Source: Bacillus oleivorans (GTDB taxonomy: Bacteria > Bacillota > Bacilli > Bacillales > JC228). Taken from it: a stretch of 64,000 nt of DNA. How positions within the stretch are numbered: position 1 is the stretch's first letter; each line of letters opens with the position of its first letter. Location: contig NZ_OAOP01000013.1 of assembly GCF_900207585.1 (NCBI RefSeq), forward strand, positions 1-64,000, given 5' to 3'. The notes under the pieces were generated by a model that saw nothing but the letters and a program-made list of their open reading frames with translations, searched no databases and was not told the origin of the DNA. This document shows, in pieces, positions 43,447 through 53,443 of this stretch. The position numbers and the translations under genes are program-made.

Positions 43447-44085
43447 GTATTCATAAAAAGGTATTCTCTATGGGTATGACTTCTTAAGAAAACGTACAGT
43501 GGGAAAGATTTCTCCCACCAACAAGGGTATCATGCCCGCCTCTCCATTTAAAGCCAACATTCTCTATAGATTTTATAATCATTAAACGAAGATGTAATCT
43601 CTATATCTTTACTTAGGTTATATTGTAGTAAATCATACGTTTTTCCGGTGTATCTAACAACTGAAGCAGTTATTGTAGAAAAACCATAACTACCAATTGC
43701 TGGAATGCCAGATATGTGGGTATATGAATTAATTAGGTAAATAAAAAATGTTTTATCAACATTTTAAATGATATTATTTAATTCTTGTCCTTGGATCTGT
43801 ATGAAAACAAGTCAATTTTGACCAGAAAATGAAAGTTATCGGACGGGGTGGATTCCAAGTCCCATACAGAACAAGTCATCTATTAAACTGGTTCAATTCT
43901 TTATTTCTTTATTAGGGATACGTCCAATTTTTTTCTTTGTATCTCAAAACTTTATATTAAAGATTTCACTATCCTATGCAATACTTTTTGTGTTCCATAA
44001 ACTTCCTTTTGCTATCTATTGTTCTTTGTGTATCGTTTTGATAGGATCTAAACTGATGGATACCAAATTAAAATTAGGTGATTAT
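43447..44085. other. Gap with a minus-strand gene relic
   Basis: On the minus strand from 43766 down to the stop at 43548, an open frame of about 72 codons reads (in part) SGIPAIGSYGFSTITASVVR and ends KIYRECWL. It has no start codon, so it is probably the tail of a lost gene of unknown family. The remaining part, 43770-44085, shows no gene. An upstream extension of the next gene through 43990-44085 is hydrophobic and unsupported. Confidence 0.4.
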
Positions 44086-47000
44086 ATGTTAAATTATAAA
44101 ATACCTTCGTTATTGAACCAAAAGAGGTTACCTAGCCATAAAAGTAATATATTGTCAACCATTAAAGAAAAGTATGGTTGGGAGACGTATGGGGATATAA
44201 CGATAGAAGAATTAAAAAAATTATATAAGCAGCATATAGCTCATTTTTGGACTGTAATCAAATATTTATCCTTTCAGGGTGTTGGATTTTCAGGAAAGTT
44301 GCAGCGTTATCAATTTTTCAATGAAAATGGGAAAGGATACACACTGGTTTTTGATAAAAAAAATAAAAGTACTATTCTTGATTTTGAATATAAATATGCC
44401 TTTTTAAAGATACAGTTAGAACCATATGGGATTGCTGAAAAGTATGATTTACATCTGGTACCTTTGCATCATGTTATAAATGAACATATGAAGATTGAGG
44501 AAGTAATAACTTTCTTTCAATCAGAAGGGTTTGATGTACTTCCAGAAGAAACTTTAAATCAATCTGGAAACAACCTTAGCACACTATTAAATAGCACAGA
44601 AAAAGAAAAGTCAATAGAAAATGAATTGGTCTTTTCCGTTAAAGAGAAAACATATATACTTTCATCTGTTAAGCGGGATATGTCCCTTAAAGACGAAAGT
44701 ATACCCGCTTCAAAAATCCTTAGAGTATTGAATAACTATGGGTATGAAAAAGTTGGAGACTTGCCAACTGATATGTCGTTTCTGTTAGATATTCCCAATG
44801 TCGCGCAAAGATCGGTTGAAAAGTTCTTTTTCACGATTGATAACAATTTGACTTTCAAAAAGGAAACTCCTACAAAAAAGAAAGTTCAAAATTTAAGTAG
44901 GATTTCGACTGAAAATAGCTTTCTGTTTATTGAGGAGCAAATCCCTTTAGAGGAGGAGTTCATGACTATTCCTCTTGAAAGAAAATACTGGGGTAACAAA
45001 ATGTTTGAATTACTTCAAGTGCATGATATGAAGTATCTTGGTGACCTTCCATATGATTTAGAAAGCTTTTTAAAAGACAACGGTTATAAGAAGGTTGAAC
45101 GAAGAGAGTTGTCCGCTAAAATATTTGAACATTTACCGACTGACTATTTAAAGGAGCTTTTCTTTCAATCACTTAAACTATTTGTTGATAAAAGGAAACC
45201 TGATAGTTTCCCTGACAGGGACTGGAGTATTTTGCTTCAACGATTAGATGGATGTACTTTAGAAGAGATTGGCCAACATTTTGATGTTACTAGAGAAAGA
45301 ATCAGGCAGATTATTTCTAAAGGCTTAGAGAAAATGTTTGTCCGCTATAATAAGCTGTTTTCCATTATCGAAAGTGAACTTAAGCAATATCCCTTTTTGA
45401 ATGTATATGATTTTTTTAATAACAGGGAAGAAGCTTTAATAGAAAAAGCGTCCTCATTTATTTATGTATATGCTCTTCCATTTAATATTTATGGTAATTA
45501 CTTAACCCTTGATGATCGGGATCTTTTTTATGACAAGATAAAGGCTTTTAAATCTGATATTGCTAAAGACCGGAATGAAACACATATCTACTCTCGTGAG
45601 GAAATTGAAGAATATGTATTGGAATATTTTCCGGCAAAAGAGATTTGTGATTTTCGTAGGTTAACAGATGAATTAATTTCCGAATCTTTTGAGGAAGCAA
45701 GTGAGAATCAATATACCTTTAAGCAACGGATTTCAAAAACTAGAATGTGCCAAATTGTTTTTGAAAAAGAATTTGCTAATGGGTTAGCAGTTTATAAACA
45801 GAAGGATCTGTTCATCAAGAAATTGCATGAATATTTCCCTCAGGAATTTAAAAACGATACAGCACGATCTATTATTGCGAACTTAACAAGAGATGAACAT
45901 GTCATCTTGTTATGGGAAATCGGATATTTTAAACATATTTCCGTTGTGCATCCAAATGTTTCGAAGGAAACTTTGGCTCCCATCAAGGACTGGTTACAAT
46001 CTCAATTGTCTCAGGATATTAAACAGATTAATACCAATGCTGCATTCGGGGAGTTCGGGGATATACTTAGTTCTTTAGAAATTGATACAGAGCACGCGCT
46101 CTTTTCCCTTCTCAAAATCCATTTTCCAGAAGCATTTAACTACAGTCGTTCTCCGACTCTTGTCATGATTGGGCATGAACGGAAGGAAAAGAAAAAAATT
46201 ATTGAGGATTATGTAAAAGATTGTGATGGCTATGTATCTAATGAGGAGCTTTCTAGGCATTTTATGAAAAACCTTGGTTGGACAAAAACAATGTATGAAC
46301 AATACATTTCTGCATCTGAGTTACTACTAAAAACGTCTGATGGACTTATTCACATGAATTGTTTAGATTTCGAAAAGGACGATATGGATAGGATTTTCCG
46401 TTACGCAAAGCAAAAAACGTTGTCACTTCAAAACAGCTACTCAGTGGAAACCATTTTTGAAGAACGGAAATCAACCCTTTTACAAATGGGAGTAAAAGAT
46501 GGAAAAGTCCTCTATCATCTGTTGGAGAAGTATTACTCAGAAGAGTTTGATTTTACTCGATATCCGCATATTCATCCAGTAGGAAAATATAAAACCGACC
46601 AGTTTTCAGTCGCGGGACAATTTGAAACCTTCTTCCTCGAAAATAATGATTATTTCTTGCGGGACGAGATTTATAAGGAATTTGTTCAAGAACGTGGTTG
46701 GGCAATGTCCACTTATTATATGGCATATTCCAAAAATAGAGAAAAAATCTTAGAGGTTTTCCCAGATGAATTTGCACATATTGAATTAATTGAGTGGACT
46801 AAAGAAAAGGAAAATCAATTGTTTCAAGTGCTAGAAGGATTCTTAACCGAAAATAAGGATAAGCCGTTTATCCATATCGAGCGGGATATTATTGCGAATA
46901 AAAACTTAGTGAAGCAGTTCCCAGACATTAATCTCCTGTTTGATTGGAATCACTCCTTGCTAGTTTCAATTCTTGAAAATACAGATGCCTTCGTTTTATT

Positions 47001-47259
47001 AGGATCGAAAAAGGTTGGTATTCTATCTAAAGCTAATGAATTTGGTATCAAGAGCGAACATGAATATCTGTCTTACTTATTGAAAAATAAATATGATGGC
47101 TATGTAAAGTTAGCTGAGCTCCAAAAGTATTTATTCTCGATAGATATGTGCCGGAAGTCTAGTATTCCTAGATATTACTTGACATCATCAGAAAAGGAAT
47201 TGGACTATGAACTAGTAAATGATGAACTAATCTTAAAAGAATTGATGGTGAGAGGATGA
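44086..47259 (+). CDS. Large sigma-region-4-like DNA-binding protein of a defence operon
   Basis: The protein has 1057 residues from ATG 44086, chosen because AGGTG lies five bases upstream. Two stretches (about 211-250, ILRVLNNYGYEKVGDLPTDM, and 305-345, ELLQVHDMKYLGDLP) resemble RNA polymerase alpha C-terminal helix-hairpin-helix units. Residues 380-420 (LDGCTLEEIGQHFDVTRERI, then RQIISKGLEKM) are a clear sigma-70 region 4 helix-turn-helix. The rest repeats a winged-helix-like unit (YVSNEELSRHFMKNLGW, YFLRDEIYKEFVQERGW). No catalytic motif is seen. It is first in an operon with helicase and DndD-like genes, and it overlaps the helicase gene by four bases. Role: DNA recognition or regulation, inferred. 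Confidence 0.75.
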   Translation: MLNYKIPSLLNQKRLPSHKSNILSTIKEKYGWETYGDITIEELKKLYKQHIAHFWTVIKYLSFQGVGFSGKLQRYQFFNENGKGYTLVFDKKNKSTILDFEYKYAFLKIQLEPYGIAEKYDLHLVPLHHVINEHMKIEEVITFFQSEGFDVLPEETLNQSGNNLSTLLNSTEKEKSIENELVFSVKEKTYILSSVKRDMSLKDESIPASKILRVLNNYGYEKVGDLPTDMSFLLDIPNVAQRSVEKFFFTIDNNLTFKKETPTKKKVQNLSRISTENSFLFIEEQIPLEEEFMTIPLERKYWGNKMFELLQVHDMKYLGDLPYDLESFLKDNGYKKVERRELSAKIFEHLPTDYLKELFFQSLKLFVDKRKPDSFPDRDWSILLQRLDGCTLEEIGQHFDVTRERIRQIISKGLEKMFVRYNKLFSIIESELKQYPFLNVYDFFNNREEALIEKASSFIYVYALPFNIYGNYLTLDDRDLFYDKIKAFKSDIAKDRNETHIYSREEIEEYVLEYFPAKEICDFRRLTDELISESFEEASENQYTFKQRISKTRMCQIVFEKEFANGLAVYKQKDLFIKKLHEYFPQEFKNDTARSIIANLTRDEHVILLWEIGYFKHISVVHPNVSKETLAPIKDWLQSQLSQDIKQINTNAAFGEFGDILSSLEIDTEHALFSLLKIHFPEAFNYSRSPTLVMIGHERKEKKKIIEDYVKDCDGYVSNEELSRHFMKNLGWTKTMYEQYISASELLLKTSDGLIHMNCLDFEKDDMDRIFRYAKQKTLSLQNSYSVETIFEERKSTLLQMGVKDGKVLYHLLEKYYSEEFDFTRYPHIHPVGKYKTDQFSVAGQFETFFLENNDYFLRDEIYKEFVQERGWAMSTYYMAYSKNREKILEVFPDEFAHIELIEWTKEKENQLFQVLEGFLTENKDKPFIHIERDIIANKNLVKQFPDINLLFDWNHSLLVSILENTDAFVLLGSKKVGILSKANEFGIKSEHEYLSYLLKNKYDGYVKLAELQKYLFSIDMCRKSSIPRYYLTSSEKELDYELVNDELILKELMVRG

Positions 47260-49376
47260 CATTTCGTTCCTTAGATTTAAAGATAATTTACGATAATGCC
47301 ACTGATCATATTTTTGAAGATTTATTCAATCCGTTGCTATCACATGCAACTTCTTATAAAAGAGGGGTGGGCTATTTTACCTCATCGTGGCTTGAGTTGT
47401 GTACAAACGGTTTATTAAAAATGGCGGAGGAACAAGGCAAAATCATTCTAGTGACTTCGCCACATATAGAAGAAAGAGATTGGGATGCATTCCGAATAGG
47501 AAGCGAGGCCAAACAAAATGACATTCTTTATCAATCGCTAGCTCTGCAAGTAGAAGAGATGAAGAAAAGGATGGAGAGTTTTAGACTTACTTTACTAGCA
47601 TGGCTTATCGCAGACGGCCTCTTAGAAATTAAAATTGCTGTACCGAAAAATAATCGAGGAAACTTTCATGATAAATTTGCGATTTTTGAAGATAGCAATG
47701 GGGATAAAGTCGCTCTTCATGGTTCTTTGAACGATTCAGAACAGGCTAGCTTCAATGGTGAAGGAGTGTCCGTTTTTTGTTCTTGGATTGAAGGGCAACA
47801 AGGTTTTGTGGAGGGACATGAAACTCGTTTTAATCAATCCTTTTTACAAGAATCGAATTTCTATAATGTGTATGAGCTGCCAAAGGCTATAAAAATGGAC
47901 ATTGTTCAAATGAAAGAAAATACCGTCCGACCTTATCAACTTCCTGTTCCAAAAAGGCAACTTCAAATTAAACTTCCGGAAAATATTACTTTACGTGATT
48001 TTCAACAGGAAGCAATAGAAAAATGGTTTGAGAACCATGGTAGAGGACTGTTTGAAATGGCGACGGGTACAGGGAAAACCATCACGTCTCTTGCTGCTGC
48101 CTCTCGTTTTGTGAATGAGCACAAGACCAGCGTGGTTTTGATCACGGTTCCTTTTAATCATTTAGTCGACCAATGGGAAAGTGAAGTCCGTATGTTTGGC
48201 TTTAATCCGATAGTTCGCCAAGGGATTTCTTCTGCCTGGAGATCCCAGCTTCGTACGAAAATTTTCGAAGTGAATAAAGGGTTAAGAACAAACCTATGCA
48301 TAATCACCACTCATGCAACAGGCTCAACGGATGAATTTCTAAAATTGATGGAACAGGTGAAAGTACCTTTACTTTATATTGCAGATGAATCTCATTATTT
48401 AGGAGCTAAAAAGCTGGGAAAGTTATTGCATCCACATTTTCCATATCGTATAGGCTTATCTGCTACTCCTGATCGCTGGTTCGATGAAGAGGGTAGCAGT
48501 AAATTAAGAGAGTATTTTGAACCAACAGTAATTGAACTACCAATTACCGAGGCGGTGGAAAAAGGGTTCCTTACCCCATATCGATTTTTTCCCAAAACGG
48601 TGGCTTTGACGGATGCCGAGTACGAACAGTTCCAATCTTATACGAGGAAAATTATTAATACGCAAAATGATAAAAATCTTTCTCCTTCTGAGCGTAGGGA
48701 TAAAGTCCATCAATTACTTATTGCTCGTTCGCGAATCGTGAATAACGCGGAAGAGAAATTGATGCTCCTTAAATCAATACTTGAGGAAAAAATTGAAAAA
48801 GAAGGAATAGAAACCATCAAGCATACACTTGTGTATAGCCCACAAGGAAAAACGGGTGAAATAGTGAAAATGCTTGCAGAACTTGGAATTAGGGCACATG
48901 AATTTATTTATACCGTGTCTAACCAAAAGAAAATGGAGCTCCTTGACCAATTTGCAGATGGTGAAATCCAAGTTCTTGTTGCGATGAAATGTTTAGATGA
49001 AGGTGTTAACATTCCGGCAACAAAGGAAGCTTACTTCCTAGCAAGTACTACAAACCCACGTGAGTTTGTCCAGCGTCGTGGCCGAATCCTTCGTAAATAC
49101 AGGGATAAAAAAGAAGCCATTATTTATGATTTTTATGCTATGCCTCCTTCTTCCCATTTAGGTGAGGACGCTGCTGTTGGGCTATTAAAAAGAGAGATTC
49201 CTAGATTTGCCGAATTTGCTGAAGGATCCCTTAATAAATTTGAAGCTCGCGAGGTGATTCTTCCAATTTTAGGAGCCTTTAACCTTCGGAATATAATCGA
49301 TTTAAAACCTTGGGACGCTTATAAAATGATGCAAAATGAAGAAGGAAGTGACATGAATGGAGAATATGAAGATTAA
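47256..49376 (+). CDS. Phospholipase-D-like nuclease fused to DEAD/DEAH helicase
   Basis: The protein has 706 residues. The N-terminal part (about 1-210) has a PLD-type HxK site: FHDKFAIF near residue 138, then HGSLNDSE. An SF2 helicase follows: FEMATGTGKT (Walker A, about 266-275), IADESHYLG (DExH box, about 376), GLSATPDRW, and QRRGRILRK (motif VI, about 608). This layout is that of restriction helicases, including the phosphorothioation-linked (Dnd) restriction enzymes. It probably unwinds or translocates and cuts invading DNA. Overlaps on both sides indicate one translational unit. Confidence 0.85.
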   Translation: MTFRSLDLKIIYDNATDHIFEDLFNPLLSHATSYKRGVGYFTSSWLELCTNGLLKMAEEQGKIILVTSPHIEERDWDAFRIGSEAKQNDILYQSLALQVEEMKKRMESFRLTLLAWLIADGLLEIKIAVPKNNRGNFHDKFAIFEDSNGDKVALHGSLNDSEQASFNGEGVSVFCSWIEGQQGFVEGHETRFNQSFLQESNFYNVYELPKAIKMDIVQMKENTVRPYQLPVPKRQLQIKLPENITLRDFQQEAIEKWFENHGRGLFEMATGTGKTITSLAAASRFVNEHKTSVVLITVPFNHLVDQWESEVRMFGFNPIVRQGISSAWRSQLRTKIFEVNKGLRTNLCIITTHATGSTDEFLKLMEQVKVPLLYIADESHYLGAKKLGKLLHPHFPYRIGLSATPDRWFDEEGSSKLREYFEPTVIELPITEAVEKGFLTPYRFFPKTVALTDAEYEQFQSYTRKIINTQNDKNLSPSERRDKVHQLLIARSRIVNNAEEKLMLLKSILEEKIEKEGIETIKHTLVYSPQGKTGEIVKMLAELGIRAHEFIYTVSNQKKMELLDQFADGEIQVLVAMKCLDEGVNIPATKEAYFLASTTNPREFVQRRGRILRKYRDKKEAIIYDFYAMPPSSHLGEDAAVGLLKREIPRFAEFAEGSLNKFEAREVILPILGAFNLRNIIDLKPWDAYKMMQNEEGSDMNGEYED

Positions 49377-49527
49377 CGAGAAAATTTTGCAAAGGCTAGA
49401 AAGCTATGATGAAGAAGTCCAGGAAATTATTAAAAAGGGGATTAGCTATACAGAAAGAGCACAACTAACCCGCGTGAAAAATCGTCTATCCAGGGACATC
49501 GAGAAAATGGCAAAGGAGAGTATGTAA
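49357..49527 (+). CDS. 56-residue protein between helicase and DndD-like genes
   Basis: It starts at ATG 49357 inside the end of the helicase gene and stops at 49527, sharing one base with the next ATG. The product begins MENMKINEKILQRLESYDEE and is highly charged and helical, with a YTERAQLTRVKNRLSRDIEK stretch. No family is recognised. Its exact fit between two overlapping genes argues that it is real. It may be a small bridging subunit. Confidence 0.6.
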   Translation: MENMKINEKILQRLESYDEEVQEIIKKGISYTERAQLTRVKNRLSRDIEKMAKESM

Positions 49528-51599
49528 TGAGACTGAAAAAGATTGTAATGGAAAATTTCAAGCAATATTACGGTATGCAATCAATTACATTCTCTGGTGC
49601 TAATGAAGGGGACGAGAGAAATGTTACCGTAGTGTACGGCGAAAATGGTCGGGGGAAGACCACCCTTTACCGTTCGATGTTATTCGGCTTTTATGGAGAT
49701 CGTTTCCTAGAACAGGACGAGCATGAAGATAATAAGGATTCTGTTATCTATTTGGCTAACTTAAAGGCACTCGATGATGCGGCAGAAGAAGGGAAAGGTA
49801 TTCACGTTGGCGTAACAATCGAATTTTCTCATAACGGTGAACAATATGAAATTAATAGGTATTTTAAAGCAATAAAAGACCAAAAAGGTGATATTCATGA
49901 AGATATACCATCTGTGAAGCTTCGCATTATCAAAGAGGACGGAAACACGGAATACCTTGATGAAACAAAGAGTGAAGAAATTAGCGAGATTATCAATTCA
50001 ATTCTGGATGAACGGGTTAAAAATTACTTCTTATTTGACGGAGAACGGATTGAATCATTAACGAAGGCCTCTAAGAAACAAAAAGAGAACATTCGAATGG
50101 GAATTAAGAATCTTTTAAAGATTGATAATCTTTTCCTTTTAAAGCAGGCACTCGAGGAAAATCGTAAAGAAATAAATCAAGAATTGAAAAAAATCTCCAC
50201 AGGCGATATGTTGAAAAACCTCCAACAATTAGAAGAAACAGATCAAACAATCGCAGAACTACAGGAGAAAATCAATAATCAGGTAAAAGAGCTTCAGTTT
50301 GCTGAAAATCAAAAAGCAGATATTGACAGGAAGCTTAAGGAAATAGAAAATCAACGTCCAACATTAGATAAAATTCTTTCCCTTGAAAAAACGATTGAAA
50401 GATTAGAAGAAGAGAAGAAGAAAACGAATCAAAATATGGTGGATCTTACCCCATCATTAAGTGTTCTCCTTGCAAAGGATCTTGTGGGAGATCTCATCGC
50501 AGACTTAGAAGGACAAAGAATTCGCGGAGAAGTACCATCCGAAATAAAGACAGAATTAATTGACCGGCTCTTAAATGAAATGAGTTGTATTTGTGGACGG
50601 GAGCTTCATATTGGTTCGAAAGAATATGAAAAGCTACTTGATTGGAAGCAAAAATCCAATACGCAAATGTATGAAAAGCACGCAATGAAACTATTCGGCG
50701 ATTTAAAAACAACTGCTAGTCATATTATGTACAACACTGGTGCTATTTCGGAAAGCTTGTCTAATGTAGTTCAAATTGAAGAGCAGCTAGAAATTCATAC
50801 TAACGATTATGAGCTGTTAAAGAAAAATGTTGGTAAAGTTTCAGAACAAGATATGGTCAATAATTTTCAATATCGTGATTCATTAATGAAAGATATTGCA
50901 AGATCGGAACAGCAATTAGAAAGCTACGAAGAACAGTTGGAAGAAGCCTTCAAGCATAAGGAAATCTTAACGAAAAAGCAAAAGAGCCTTGATGTGGAAA
51001 ATGAATTACAAGTTCAAATTAAGCGTAAAGCTGAGATTGTAGATAAGAGCTTAGAAGCTCTTAATGAGATAATTCAAAGTTTTGAAAGTGAAATTAAGGT
51101 TGACTTAGAGGCAAAAGCCAATGAAATCTTTAAGCATTTAATTGATGATGGTGGCTCTACGAACTTGAAGAAAATCGTCGTAAACGATAACTATACGTTA
51201 GATGTTCTGGACTGGAGCGGACGTCCATTCTTAGCGAATATATCTGCAGGTCAAAGACAAATTATTTCTTTATCCTTTATTACTGCGTTAGCAGAGGTAG
51301 CAGGTGGCTCGTCTATCCTCGAGATTCCGTTATTTATGGATACTCCGTTTGGACGTCTATCACCGGATCATCGTTATAATCTTGTTCGCCATATCCCTAC
51401 CATTACCCCTCAATGGATTCTTCTCGTTACGGGGAGTGAATTTAAAGAGGATGAAGAGGCGAAATTCCTAAAAGAAACAGAGAAATGGGGTAAGCTTTAT
51501 ATTTTAGACGCTGTTTCAGAAGGGGTTACAAACATTGAGGAAATCTCTCCAGAGGAGCTATCTATAATAAAGGCTAAAGAAAGGGTTAGTATACAATGA
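49527..51599 (+). CDS. DndD-like SMC-type ATPase
   Basis: The protein has 690 residues. It opens MRLKKIVMENFKQYYG with Walker A YGENGRGKTT (about 36-45). NYFLFDGERIESL (about 168-180) is the DndD hallmark. Long coiled coils cover about 210-330 and 390-540. A CICG pair sits at residues 354-357 at the hinge, like the zinc hook of Rad50-type proteins. The signature NISAGQRQIISLSF (about 570) and Walker B PLFMDTPFGRLSP (about 600) close the ATPase head. DndD works with phosphorothioate modification, but no DndA, DndB, DndC or DndE gene is in view. Confidence 0.85.
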   Translation: MRLKKIVMENFKQYYGMQSITFSGANEGDERNVTVVYGENGRGKTTLYRSMLFGFYGDRFLEQDEHEDNKDSVIYLANLKALDDAAEEGKGIHVGVTIEFSHNGEQYEINRYFKAIKDQKGDIHEDIPSVKLRIIKEDGNTEYLDETKSEEISEIINSILDERVKNYFLFDGERIESLTKASKKQKENIRMGIKNLLKIDNLFLLKQALEENRKEINQELKKISTGDMLKNLQQLEETDQTIAELQEKINNQVKELQFAENQKADIDRKLKEIENQRPTLDKILSLEKTIERLEEEKKKTNQNMVDLTPSLSVLLAKDLVGDLIADLEGQRIRGEVPSEIKTELIDRLLNEMSCICGRELHIGSKEYEKLLDWKQKSNTQMYEKHAMKLFGDLKTTASHIMYNTGAISESLSNVVQIEEQLEIHTNDYELLKKNVGKVSEQDMVNNFQYRDSLMKDIARSEQQLESYEEQLEEAFKHKEILTKKQKSLDVENELQVQIKRKAEIVDKSLEALNEIIQSFESEIKVDLEAKANEIFKHLIDDGGSTNLKKIVVNDNYTLDVLDWSGRPFLANISAGQRQIISLSFITALAEVAGGSSILEIPLFMDTPFGRLSPDHRYNLVRHIPTITPQWILLVTGSEFKEDEEAKFLKETEKWGKLYILDAVSEGVTNIEEISPEELSIIKAKERVSIQ

Positions 51600-52069
51600 G
51601 TTTAGGAAACCGAATTTATGTTCGAAAAAAATATATTGATATCTATCGTGAATTAAGAACAGACAAGCCATCGAGTCCACGTATATTCACAGAGAATAAA
51701 GATTTATTTGTCCTTTGCAGTACGATTGGATTTAAGTTTGGAAAGAGAAACGAACTTAAAAACACTGAAATGCTCCTTTGGTCAGGAACCTTAGATGAAC
51801 ACCAAGATACGATTTTAAAAGCCATTGCTGTTAAATCTTCTGATGAGCAAAACCTATCTATCCTTGATGACCAAGAAAAGGTTTACAGAATTGCTGAACA
51901 ATACGCGGATAAAGGAATGGAAATTCTGATTGTTGAAATCTTCCAGCCATATATCAAGGAACAAGAGGATGGAACGCTTACCATTGTGTACAACGAAAAA
52001 GCCGATTTATTAAAACAACTTATTTATTATGTTGACAGCATGAATGAGGAAATCAGTCCGTTTGAATAA
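51596..52069 (+). CDS. 157-residue Dnd-associated-type protein
   Basis: The protein has 157 residues and overlaps the DndD-like gene by four bases. It begins MSLGNRIYVRKKYIDIYREL and contains DLFVLCSTIGFKFGKRNELKN and GMEILIVEIFQPYIKEQEDG. This resembles the small 'Dnd system-associated protein 4' group found beside phosphorothioation genes; the assignment rests on pattern memory and context. No catalytic residues are obvious. It ends the operon. Confidence 0.6.
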   Translation: MSLGNRIYVRKKYIDIYRELRTDKPSSPRIFTENKDLFVLCSTIGFKFGKRNELKNTEMLLWSGTLDEHQDTILKAIAVKSSDEQNLSILDDQEKVYRIAEQYADKGMEILIVEIFQPYIKEQEDGTLTIVYNEKADLLKQLIYYVDSMNEEISPFE

Positions 52070-52207
52070 TTAGGTACGGCTATATGTACATCAACAATTT
52101 TTGATCACCTGCTTACCATCTTGTTAATAATAATCATAGTGTAAAACCTTATACGTGTGTAATTATTAACACATAATCCGTAACATAAAAATCTGGTACA
52201 TTACATT

Positions 52208-53443
52208 TGGAGAGACCTACCCTGAAAAATGAGACAAGGAGAAAACACCCCCTGAATCGTATTTATACAATATGATTTCTAGGAGGGTGTTTTTCTATGG
52301 GTACAAGAGTACATTATCTAGATGAAATAAAGTGGAAAGCGATTGAAATGAAAAATGATGGTTTAACAAAGAGATTATTGAAAAACTAAATATTAAAAAT
52401 AAGTCTCAAACTAAAACATGGATGAAGATGTATAAGTCAGGTCAAACCTATCAGTTCTCTCAACAAGTTGGAAAACAGTATACCTATAGTTAAGGTTTTG
52501 AAGAATTGAGTGAGTTAGAACAACTTAATATCGGAATAAGCAGTTAGAAACTCAATTAGAAATTATAAAAAAGTACCAGGAAATCGAAAGGTGTTGGAGT
52601 CAAAAACAGTTGTATAAGTTGTAGAAAGTCTTTCGTCTAAATATAAATTAATTGATATTTTAGGTGTTTTGGGGATTCCTAAAGCAACATATTATTGTTG
52701 GAAAAAGAATTATAAAGATATTGTTTTACTCCTTTAAAAGAGTTAGTTATTAAGCTTTGTGAGGAAAATCATTACCACTATGGTCATCGAAAAATTAAGG
52801 CCCTTTAGTTAGAAACATTGAATAAGGTAAACCGTAAAACTGTACAAAAGATAAAGCTGAAGTTTCAGACACAGTGTCAGGTTAAGATAAATCGTCTGAA
52901 GTATATAATATTGTCTTACCAAATATACTAAATCGAAACTTTAAATCAAGTCGCCCAAATGAGAAGCGGGTTACGGATATTACCTATTTACCATATGGCT
53001 TAACGATGATGTTTTTATCAATCATCATGGATCTCTTTAACAACGAAATAGTGGCTAATAAGATAGGCACCAGACAAGGTATAAACTTAGTTTTAATACA
53101 CAAACCTGAAGGAGTGATTCTTCACATTAACCAGGGATCTGTGTATACTTCCTATGCATTTCAAAATTTAGCCAAAGAAAAAGGCATTACTACAAGCATG
53201 TCTCTAAAAGGAAACTGCCATGATAATGGCGTCATCGAATCCTATCACTCCTCGCTAAAGTCGGAAGAATTCAAAGTTCAAAGTAGAGCATCTATGAACA
53301 ATTCTATAGTAGTACAAATTGTAATAAATATATGTACAGATATAATCATATACGCATTCAGGCAAAATAAACTACCTGTCCTACTGTATAGGGGACAGGC
53401 AGCATAGGTTTTATTCTAAGTCTCATATGAACGGAACAGTCCA
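52208..53443 (+). mobile_element. Inactive IS3-family element with decayed transposase genes
   Basis: The element runs from TGGAGAG (52208) to CAGTCCA (53443), TG...CA ends, and is flanked by ATT on both sides (possible 3-base target duplication). OrfA from 52297 reads MGTRVHYLDEIKWKAIEMKN, then breaks by frameshift near 52360 and by stop codons. OrfB pieces follow; the readable part (53006-53407) has the integrase core. In ILHINQGSVYTS the catalytic Asp (normally DQGS) is Asn. It cannot transpose on its own. Confidence 0.75.
53006..53407 (+). pseudogene. Transposase OrfB fragment (IS3 family)
   Basis: The 133 codons cover the DDE integrase core: LSIIMDLFNNEIVA (first Asp), then NQGSVYTSYAFQNLAKEKG with Asp replaced by Asn, then GNCHDNGVIESYHSSLKSE (the Glu). 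After that the frame drifts away from the family sequence. It belongs to the element 52208-53443. Confidence 0.75.

Noticed and set aside
43990-44085. Upstream extension of the large sigma-like protein starting at 43990
   Set aside because: The extra residues are hydrophobic and unsupported, while AGGTG sits correctly before ATG 44086.
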